This document shows positions 1 through 6,984 of a stretch of DNA of 8,767 nucleotides, in pieces (the first letter of the stretch is position 1; each line of letters begins with the position of its first letter). Location of the stretch: the NCBI GenBank assembly GCA_030596225.1, contig JAUVKO010000074.1:1-8767 (forward strand). Direction: 5' to 3'. The stretch comes from Fidelibacterota bacterium. Its GTDB lineage: Bacteria; Fidelibacterota; UBA8477; JABMPR01. The notes under the pieces are model-generated. The model saw nothing but the letters and a program-made list of their open reading frames with translations, had not been told where the DNA came from and ran no database searches. Made by a program: the position numbers and the translations under genes.

Positions 1-37
1 ATCCAGAATAATATAATAGGTATATGGCGTGACATAC

Positions 38-3000
38 TCATCGCAACAAGATCATCTTTTTAGTGAAAATTTTATGGCCTATCTGCAACCTATAAAAATA
101 AATACCGCTGCTCTTCCCCTGCGGTGACCAGTTAAAATTAAAATGACCTGCGCCAAAGTATTCATTATCAATAAGGGTCTCTACTTCTCTACCCCGAATA
201 TCATAGATAACGAGCCTGACATGGTCCTCCAGAGGTAAGGAAAATTGTATGGTAGTACCTCCATTAAAGGGGTTAGGATAATTCTGTTTTAAAGCATAGT
301 CACGCGGAATTTCGGGGAAAGCATTACCGGGATCTATCTTAATAATGAACCGAGGGGATTCTCCACTATTTGTTTTCAGTAATTTGAATGGCTTGGAGCG
401 AGTCAAATCTTTTGATGGAATATTAGAGGGAAGGGATTTTCTCAAACTGCCATCATGCTCAAACTCAAGGTAGCTGTCAGTCAACAGATCAACTTCTATT
501 CCTGTGTGCTGATCCTCAATAGTTACTTTCCACTCTGCATGAAGCGCATCGATGCGTGGCCAACTCAAACGAAAAGTCCCGCTGAGGGCTTCACCATTGG
601 TATATCCACCTACATAGAGGGGTATTTTCAAAGGAAGTCCAAACCGGTGGGGTTCATTTTGAATGGATAAGAATTTTTCATCATAACTTTCAGAATAAAA
701 CTCAAGATAGGTTTGAGTGGGTGGCACCAGGTAGTATGCGTCGTATAAATCTTTATTAATCGACCCGTTCTCATTGAATTGGATGTGAGTTGTAGTACCT
801 AAGGTATCTGATTCTAATAACAAGGTAATCAAGGGAGTTGTTCCGGCCCGTTTATAAAACGCACCCCCTGTAGTTTTTGCCGTCTTAGGAATCTTCAATA
901 CTGGATCTGTAGTATTTGCCTTCACCCAGAACCCCTGAAAAGGCGGAATCAAGCCACTTCCCAGCGATCCAGATGTACCGTTCCAGGTCAAATACGCTCC
1001 TGCTCCTGAGTTCGCTGTGTTATCACAAACATAGACCACATTATCAATATTGGTCTTAGTCCAGTCACCATTATCCCAGTCAATTGTTGCACAGAATGGG
1101 TTACCTACCAGGTTCCAACCCGTATCAGCGTCAGCAGTATAAGTGACATTAAAATCAAATTCTCCTCCAGTACCCTCTGCCTCCGTTCCAGTCACATCGA
1201 GGATAACAGGAAGCGGGCTTGAGTAGGCTGTCTCACCAGGGATGGAGCCAAAAACATAAACAAAAAGACCTCTACCAGCTACAGTAGCAATTGAAGAATC
1301 AGCTGGTTGACGCCAGCGTTGATTATCTGTCCCCGCATAGGTTTCATCGTACCATAGAATCGAGGGACTTCCACCGGCCGAGTCAGATCCGGTATATCCT
1401 TGAGTAAAAATATTGCTGAACAGATCATCATAAGTTGAAGCTACAGGAGATGCCAGCATCCGCCAACCTGTACTACCGATTATCTCCCGTTGAGCTTGAA
1501 TGGTCCCGGAAGTAATTGACTTGGTATTCGCTAATAATGACTTCCCTGATGCAATAATTAAACTTCCACTCGTTAAAGTGAGTGTACCGGTTACTTCCAC
1601 ATCATCAGCTACTTCCACATTGGATGTATTATCAATTGTTACATTGGAAAAGGTCAAAGGGCTGGTAATATATTGTTTGGATGAGCCATTGAATTCTACG
1701 TATTTGATATTACTTGATGCAATGCCCATGTCACCACCGACACGCAAAGTATCACTAACACTCCCATTGATATCCCCTCCACCTAGAAGGTCACCAAAGA
1801 TATCAAAACTAATACCTCCAGTCAGAGTGACATCTGCACCCGTTTCTATGGTCAGTGAAGATACTTGCAAATTATCAGTTGAAATGATTGGGTATCGAGT
1901 TCCATCTGCCGGTTCAACCGGTATAAGTAATGCATCTGTGTTATCTGGTACTGTACCAGCATCCCAGTTTAAAAGTGTATCCCACTTCGTTGTATAAGGG
2001 TCGCTTCCAGGATCACTTTCCCAGATATTGGTATATGCATTAAACTGGACTGTGGCATCATCAGTTATATTATTCCCATTTAAAACACAGGTGATTGTGG
2101 CTAATTCCACTGTTGAAGATGATTGTAGAGATTGGGTATAGGTACCATTCCCATGGTCCACAACGCTGCCTAACAGGGTTCCTGCGGTTGTTAAAAGATT
2201 AACTGTTTCACCACCACTACTATGATTATTCCCTCCGGCATCTTTGACCTGGACGGTTATAGTTGAGGTGCTCACAGCATCATTTTCCAACACAGTTGGG
2301 CTAGCTGTTATCTCGGACATCACTTCACTGGCGGGACCGGATTCAACAGAAAAAGTATTACTATTACCAAAAATATTGCCAGATGTATCTGTAGCCGTGA
2401 TTGTGTAATTCCCAATACTGCTGATCGCTAAAGTATCAAGTGCCAGGACACCTCTATTGAAGGTTAAAGTTACACCACCCCCATTGCTCAAAGTACCCGT
2501 TGAGGTAATTGTGGCTGTACTGAAGAAATTTGTATCTGCTGCTGCCGTTCCATCAACTGCAGAAATCTTGATCGTGAAGTCTACTCCAGCAGTTTGAGTC
2601 AGGATATTTCCACCGCTTACTTTCTCAAGCAAAAAAGTAGTATACTGACCGGCTACACTGACTGAGAATGTATCACTGACAGCGGAGTTTAGGCCAGTAC
2701 TTGAAGCAGTTAACATATAATCATCAGCAGCATTAATGACCAAATCGCTATAAGTTACCTGGCCATAGGCATCGGTATTCAAGCTGGTTGTACCTGTTAG
2801 AGTGCCAGAACCAAGTGTCTTAGTGATATTAATTGGTGTCCCAGATATTTCAATTGTATTACCACTGATATCCTGAATCTCAGCCAGAATCTCCGGCGCT
2901 AGAATCTCATTTACAGTCCCATTGGTCGGAGCATGAGTATAGACTACAGCAGCCGGTGTACCTGCAATCATAGTCATGGTTCCATAGCTTGTGCTAGTGC

Positions 3001-6000
3001 TAGGTCCTGTCGTGCCTGTATTGGTAATATTCCCAGTATTTGGCACGGTCCCAGAGGTTGGACGAATGCGGAGTCCACTGATTGTCAATTCACCAGGTTG
3101 ACTGGCTCCGGTGGACACTGCATCAATGGTAAACGTGATATCTGAGCTTGTTCTTGAGGTAAATGAGGCAGCAAGAGTTGTGGAAACGCCATAGGCCTCC
3201 TGAACGGTTACCAGTGGATCGGTTCCACCTGTATCCCACTCATATCCACTTGGTGCATTGAGAACGCCTGTACCACCAAGTATCATCTCCCCGGCAAAAT
3301 CCTCAGTAATACGGGGTCCCGAGAGAGTCGTCCAGGTTGTGTTCGCATCATCGGCTGAAATCGCCTCTCCTCCAGTAGCAGGTTCAAGTAAGTGAACACT
3401 GATGGCGTATTTATCTGAAAAATAATGCTCAATACTTATACGCTCATCATCTGTAAGATGACGGCCATAATGGACGACCTCAGCAATCATGCCATCCCAG
3501 TTGTCTGTTGGTCCCTCACCCAAAATAATTCTATCTGAGCCTGAAATACTGCCACTGGGGGGAATGCCAGTATGCGAGGCACTATTGAGCACCCCATCAA
3601 CGTATAGATTCCAAACCTCGCCACTTTTCCAATCCAGGCATACAATCTGGGAAGAGGTTGACTGCTGTTCGGCACTACTTTCCATCTCGTTGGCGACTAC
3701 ATCATCCAATATAGCTACTTTAATCACATTTAATTCACCACTATTGTCACCAACAGCATCGTAGCGAATAGAGAATTTCCGATCTCCTCTTCCTCCGGAT
3801 TCAACGATCCAAAAGCCTTTATCTGTAGAGGTCAAATCAGATTTTACCACGAAAAAAGACGTAAATTCGGTGAGACCGTTGATGTAACTCTCGCCATCAG
3901 CATCGTTCATGGTTGTATTTGCAAGGGACCATTCCAGAGAGCTTTCTCCATTTAAAGTTGCTACACTACCACGCCAAATAGGGTTTTTGACCCCTGCAAT
4001 AAAATCTCTACCATTTCCACTTTGATCTTTCCATACTTCAACTTTATCCCCATTAATTGCTTCGACTGTTCCAGCCGCATCACTGTAAACACCTTGACCA
4101 GAATTGAGCCATAGATCCAGATTAGGTATAGTAGCTGGCTCTCCAGCGGCTATGGAACGTGTTTGAGTATTACTGCCTGCAGCAGAAACATCATAGGCTG
4201 TCCAGGTAATCACCCTGGTGGGTGTATGCGGAGAGGCCAGGACATTTTCATAAATAATAGTGCGTACAGCAGTCTCGTAAGTGCTGATATTCTTGTTTCC
4301 AGAGAGCACTAACTTCCCAATTCCTCGATACCAGTTTCCGGTAATTCCATAAATACTGCTATAGCCCAGACTATCCTCATTAATAAAATAATTGCTGGTT
4401 ATTTGTACGACAACACTATCAAGTTTGGTATCATCACCATCATATATGGTTATAGAATCCGTTATAGCCACTGCTCCATCACCAGCATTATAGACCATTC
4501 CTGCTCTCTCAGTATCTGCTAGAACCGGAGCAGAATTGACCGCCATCACACTAAGATTTCTAGTCTGAGTATTACTATGATCATCACCATCGCTGACCAT
4601 GAAGCTTATCGTTCGTGTGGCTTCATCAGGATCAGGATTTAAGTTCACATATGTGATAGAACGTAGTGCTGTCTGATAATCAACCAGTGATGCCATCCCG
4701 GTGAGCAGGAGTTCGCCAGTGACACTACTCCATGCGGGGGTGATGCCATAAGTACTTGTAAAATCCAGCTTATCCTCACCACTGACGTAGTTGGAAGTGA
4801 TGCTTACCCAGGCAGTATCCAGATAGTAATCATCAATATCTGAGATAGCCAGGGTAGTGGTCAAAATTGTATCAGGATCACCATCAATGTAGGCTATAGT
4901 TGTTTCCTCAATACTGGCAAGAGCTGGTACATTATTCGTAGCCCCAATAGTGATATCACGAGTAAGGATGTTGCTAAACCCCACACCATCACTCACGCTA
5001 AAACTCACTGTTCGTGTGGAATCTATCGGTGTAGAACTTGAGTTGTTAAGGTAGTATACCTCTTGTAGAGCGGCACTATAGTCTGCCAGGCTTGCATTTC
5101 CTGTCAGTTTTAGTGTACCGCTGCCATCAAGCCAGATACTAGATATTCCGTAATTTGATGCAAATGTCAGTGTATCCTCAGAGCTAAAATAATCGCCAGT
5201 AATCTGAACTTTTGCACTGTCCAGATTGAACTCACTATAATCATGACAGATGATACTAGTTGTTACGAGAGTAGCGGGGTCATTTGCTTGATATGAAAGC
5301 GCAATCGTTTCAATATCTGTCAGGGTGGGTAGCTCATTGGTGGTGGAAACTGTATGAAAAGTCCCAGGACTTGACATATTAGCATACTCTGTTGCAATCC
5401 AGGCTGCTGATAGTGTATCATTCAGAATACGCACTTCATCAATAAGCCCATCCCAGGAACTTGTAGCTCCATCCTTGGAACCTTTGCCAATGAGTAACTT
5501 TTCACTCTTATTTGTCGAGCCGGTTTTGGAAACTCCCCAGGAGGCAATATCCAAGCTACCATCTATATAAAAATTTGCGGTTTCTCCAGGAGTACGAGTT
5601 AAGGTAAGATATTGCCAATTAGTTGTTGCTGATCCATCACTTGATTCATGTCTTTGTTTATTATTAACTCCGGTCAACAGGGCGGTACGATAAATATTTG
5701 CCCCCCCCCCTCTTTCTCCTGCAGCATCCTGTCGTATCATGAGTCGTGCGTCAGCACCATCAGGATCATCGGCATATATCAGACCTTTATCTGTGTTCAA
5801 GGCATTCGCTTTAGCCCATAGTGATACAGTCAGATTTGACAGACCATCCAGATAGTTTGCCCCATTGAGATCTTCCAGATCATCTCCATCTCCATCGAAT
5901 TCTCGAGCAGCTCCCAGATATCCTGAGGAATTAGTTGCTGTATTGTGATCCGTGAGTATGTAATTACCAGCTGCATCTGTTAAGTCTTCTAAATGCCAAA

Positions 6001-6463
6001 CTCCCAGGTACTTATCATTCCAAGTTGTGGTATCTGATTGATCTGTATAAACACCGGTTTTCCCGAAATATAAGTAGATAGAACTATTAGTGGCAGGTGA
6101 TAGAGATGGCATTCGAACCCAGAATAATAGATCACCTGTAGATGATGTATAGTTTTGTAGCTCGTGAGTTAAGATTGTGGAACCATCTGATTGCGTAAAA
6201 ATGATATCATAACCAGAAGGATTTTCCACGCCACCACCATTACTGGTGGATCTCAGATCAGCCTCTGTGAGTTTGATCATGACCGGGAAATTGGCATGTG
6301 CCGTCGAACCACTGATCTGAGAGCTGTTAAGTGTGATCAATTTACGGTATTCATATCCTGCAGGTTGCGCAATGAGGGGAGCAATGATAAGCAGAGCAAA
6401 ACTCAATATGACTTGAATCCAATGTAGGCTCTGTTTATTCAGTTTTTCGTTTCGGAAGATCAC
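38..6463 (-). CDS. Giant secreted multidomain surface protein (DUF2341, two LamG-like modules, cadherin-like repeats, type IX sorting domain)
   Basis: The 2141-residue product is probably exported by the Sec system and then carried to the surface by a type IX system, acting as an adhesin or carbohydrate-binding protein; no catalytic motif is seen. Order: signal peptide (about 1-32, hydrophobic IQVILSFALLIIAPLIA); DUF2341-like (38-155); LamG-like (155-366, ending SWDGLIDEVRI); three cadherin-like repeats (377-775); second LamG-like (776-1020, DQSGNGRD and NWDGMIAEV); unassigned beta-rich stretch (1021-1166); Ig/invasin-like modules (1167-1478); strand-rich region starting WDTLLNWDAGTVPDNTD (1490-1655); GWRMLASP and GWNLVGNPF module (1660-1860); beta-rich linker; sorting domain (2045-2141) with YALKQNYPNPFN, VRLVIYDIRGREV, SGIYFYRL and a final KKMILLR. 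The start is GTG; an in-frame TGA lies 11 codons upstream, with no ATG, GTG or TTG between. No good ribosome site is visible. It lies alone, divergent from the peroxiredoxin. A ten-G tract sits in codons 252-255. Domain names are from memory of family patterns; the sorting domain and LamG calls are the firmest. Confidence 0.9.
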   Translation of the reverse strand: MIFRNEKLNKQSLHWIQVILSFALLIIAPLIAQPAGYEYRKLITLNSSQISGSTAHANFPVMIKLTEADLRSTSNGGGVENPSGYDIIFTQSDGSTILTHELQNYTSSTGDLLFWVRMPSLSPATNSSIYLYFGKTGVYTDQSDTTTWNDKYLGVWHLEDLTDAAGNYILTDHNTATNSSGYLGAAREFDGDGDDLEDLNGANYLDGLSNLTVSLWAKANALNTDKGLIYADDPDGADARLMIRQDAAGERGGGANIYRTALLTGVNNKQRHESSDGSATTNWQYLTLTRTPGETANFYIDGSLDIASWGVSKTGSTNKSEKLLIGKGSKDGATSSWDGLIDEVRILNDTLSAAWIATEYANMSSPGTFHTVSTTNELPTLTDIETIALSYQANDPATLVTTSIICHDYSEFNLDSAKVQITGDYFSSEDTLTFASNYGISSIWLDGSGTLKLTGNASLADYSAALQEVYYLNNSSSTPIDSTRTVSFSVSDGVGFSNILTRDITIGATNNVPALASIEETTIAYIDGDPDTILTTTLAISDIDDYYLDTAWVSITSNYVSGEDKLDFTSTYGITPAWSSVTGELLLTGMASLVDYQTALRSITYVNLNPDPDEATRTISFMVSDGDDHSNTQTRNLSVMAVNSAPVLADTERAGMVYNAGDGAVAITDSITIYDGDDTKLDSVVVQITSNYFINEDSLGYSSIYGITGNWYRGIGKLVLSGNKNISTYETAVRTIIYENVLASPHTPTRVITWTAYDVSAAGSNTQTRSIAAGEPATIPNLDLWLNSGQGVYSDAAGTVEAINGDKVEVWKDQSGNGRDFIAGVKNPIWRGSVATLNGESSLEWSLANTTMNDADGESYINGLTEFTSFFVVKSDLTSTDKGFWIVESGGRGDRKFSIRYDAVGDNSGELNVIKVAILDDVVANEMESSAEQQSTSSQIVCLDWKSGEVWNLYVDGVLNSASHTGIPPSGSISGSDRIILGEGPTDNWDGMIAEVVHYGRHLTDDERISIEHYFSDKYAISVHLLEPATGGEAISADDANTTWTTLSGPRITEDFAGEMILGGTGVLNAPSGYEWDTGGTDPLVTVQEAYGVSTTLAASFTSRTSSDITFTIDAVSTGASQPGELTISGLRIRPTSGTVPNTGNITNTGTTGPSTSTSYGTMTMIAGTPAAVVYTHAPTNGTVNEILAPEILAEIQDISGNTIEISGTPINITKTLGSGTLTGTTSLNTDAYGQVTYSDLVINAADDYMLTASSTGLNSAVSDTFSVSVAGQYTTFLLEKVSGGNILTQTAGVDFTIKISAVDGTAAADTNFFSTATITSTGTLSNGGGVTLTFNRGVLALDTLAISSIGNYTITATDTSGNIFGNSNTFSVESGPASEVMSEITASPTVLENDAVSTSTITVQVKDAGGNNHSSGGETVNLLTTAGTLLGSVVDHGNGTYTQSLQSSSTVELATITCVLNGNNITDDATVQFNAYTNIWESDPGSDPYTTKWDTLLNWDAGTVPDNTDALLIPVEPADGTRYPIISTDNLQVSSLTIETGADVTLTGGISFDIFGDLLGGGDINGSVSDTLRVGGDMGIASSNIKYVEFNGSSKQYITSPLTFSNVTIDNTSNVEVADDVEVTGTLTLTSGSLIIASGKSLLANTKSITSGTIQAQREIIGSTGWRMLASPVASTYDDLFSNIFTQGYTGSDSAGGSPSILWYDETYAGTDNQRWRQPADSSIATVAGRGLFVYVFGSIPGETAYSSPLPVILDVTGTEAEGTGGEFDFNVTYTADADTGWNLVGNPFCATIDWDNGDWTKTNIDNVVYVCDNTANSGAGAYLTWNGTSGSLGSGLIPPFQGFWVKANTTDPVLKIPKTAKTTGGAFYKRAGTTPLITLLLESDTLGTTTHIQFNENGSINKDLYDAYYLVPPTQTYLEFYSESYDEKFLSIQNEPHRFGLPLKIPLYVGGYTNGEALSGTFRLSWPRIDALHAEWKVTIEDQHTGIEVDLLTDSYLEFEHDGSLRKSLPSNIPSKDLTRSKPFKLLKTNSGESPRFIIKIDPGNAFPEIPRDYALKQNYPNPFNGGTTIQFSLPLEDHVRLVIYDIRGREVETLIDNEYFGAGHFNFNWSPQGKSSGIYFYRLQIGHKIFTKKMILLR
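4139..5335 (-). repeat. Three tandem cadherin-like modules of about 134 residues inside the giant protein
   Basis: Residues 377-510, 511-643 and 644-775 of the giant protein align as three diverged copies. Each copy starts with a P-x-L pattern (LPTLTDIE, VPALASIEE, APVLADTE). Each then has LD(S/T)A-like and VQITSNYF-like strands, an acidic ED-x-L, a YGI motif, and a G-x-L-x-L-(T/S)-G motif. Each closes with a Y-x-x-A-(L/V) helix-like turn, a Y-x-N stretch, TR-x-(I/V)-(S/T)-(F/W) and a terminal N-x-x-TR. The acidic residues fit calcium-stabilised cadherin-like folds, which often act as rigid spacers in bacterial adhesins. The copies are recognisable in protein but diverged in DNA, so recent slippage duplication is unlikely. 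Confidence 0.85.
5701..5710 (-). repeat. Ten-base G homopolymer in coding sequence (possible phase-variation tract)
   Basis: The plus strand reads ten C in a row, so the coding strand of the giant gene has ten G spanning codons 252-255 (Arg-Gly-Gly-Gly-Ala) inside the first LamG-like module. By hand translation, loss of one G leads to a TGA after residue 262. Gain of one G leads to a TAA after residue 266. Either change would remove nearly the whole protein, including the sorting domain. Long G tracts in surface-protein genes are a classic cause of on/off switching by slipped-strand mispairing. Here that role is inferred. Confidence 0.6.
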
Positions 6464-6506
6464 TAGTTTGCCAATTTCAATGTCTGCTTTTTTTCATCCT
6501 AATATG

Positions 6507-6535
6507 TAAATATCCCATCTCTATGCTATAGTCAA
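6507..6535 (-). promoter_or_regulatory. Possible sigma-70-type promoter for the giant surface-protein gene
   Basis: On the minus strand TTGACT (6535-6530) is followed after 17 bases by TATTTA (6512-6507). The -35 box matches five of six consensus bases, while the -10 box is poor. Transcription would begin near 6500 and leave a leader of roughly 37 bases before the GTG start. In such AT-rich DNA a chance match is quite possible. Confidence 0.3.
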
Positions 6536-6712
6536 GTTATATGCCAATCCGTCAGTTCAATGATTTGGAGCATAACTGGACAAGTTTTCGCAATGACTTT
6601 AGATATTTCCAGAGGGTGTACCAACATCTGTATATTGTGATATAACATAGCTTTATACTGTTTTCTTCATACACTCCTGTATATTTGTATACTATATTTA
6701 GATCATAGTAAA

Positions 6713-6754
6713 TTAATCAATTCAAATCTGGTTTAATCAATTCAAATCTGGTTT
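6713..6754. repeat. Tandem 20-base direct repeat, 2.1 copies
   Basis: TTAATCAATTCAAATCTGGT occurs at 6713-6732 and again, identically and with no spacer, at 6733-6752. Two further bases continue the period. The identity points to a recent duplication or to paired binding sites two helical turns apart. It lies just upstream of the 13-base inverted repeat, in the region expected to control the divergent genes. Confidence 0.9.
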
Positions 6755-6761
6755 CCTGAAA

Positions 6762-6799
6762 ATAATTATGACAATTTGCAGATTATTTGTCATAATTAT
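6762..6799. promoter_or_regulatory. Perfect inverted repeat with 13-base arms, candidate operator
   Basis: ATAATTATGACAA at 6762-6774 is matched exactly by its reverse complement TTGTCATAATTAT at 6787-6799, with a 12-base spacer. Each arm also contains the self-complementary core ATAATTAT. As a result ATAATTATG also occurs as a direct repeat with a 30-base period, about three helical turns. The symmetry fits a site for a dimeric or tetrameric regulator about 185 bases upstream of the peroxiredoxin start. A hairpin in a leader RNA is possible, but no T run follows it. The regulator cannot be named from sequence alone. Confidence 0.5.
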
Positions 6800-6974
6800 G
6801 CGACATATTTCGCTGGCATCTTTTTTACCGCAATAGACATACTCTGTATACCACCCTGGTCCACAGAGAGTCCCCAGCCAGCCCAATTCCTCTCCTCTAT
6901 TCTCTGTTGGGGAAAGAGTTTTATGAATTATCTTAATAGTTGCCTTTTAACATATGATCTTAACGACTCTGAGA

Positions 6975-6978
6975 GGAG
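6975..6978 (+). promoter_or_regulatory. Ribosome binding site for the upstream start of the peroxiredoxin
   Basis: GGAG within GAGAGGAG lies six bases before the ATG at 6985, a near-ideal Shine-Dalgarno spacing. It supports the longer 238-residue form. Confidence 0.75.
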
Positions 6979-6984
6979 CATATC

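Larger units (their letters stand above)
6464..6984. other. Divergent AT-rich intergenic region, no gene seen
   Basis: This 521-base stretch separates the giant surface-protein gene from the peroxiredoxin gene, which run away from each other. No open frame in it has a credible start and protein-like composition. It contains a possible minus-strand promoter, a 20-base tandem duplication and a perfect inverted repeat with 13-base arms, each listed separately. The part nearest the peroxiredoxin (about 6840-6960) is less AT-rich. I found no convincing -35/-10 pair for the peroxiredoxin there. A weak candidate is TTGGGG, 16 bases, then TATCTT. Confidence 0.7.

Noticed and set aside
1500..1997. Plus-strand open frame of 165 codons antisense to the giant gene.
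   Set aside because: It lies wholly inside a well-supported minus-strand domain region, has no ribosome site and shows no recognisable family. It is a shadow frame.
6713..6754. The 20-base repeats as the start of a CRISPR array.
   Set aside because: The two units abut with no spacer and there are no further copies or cas genes.
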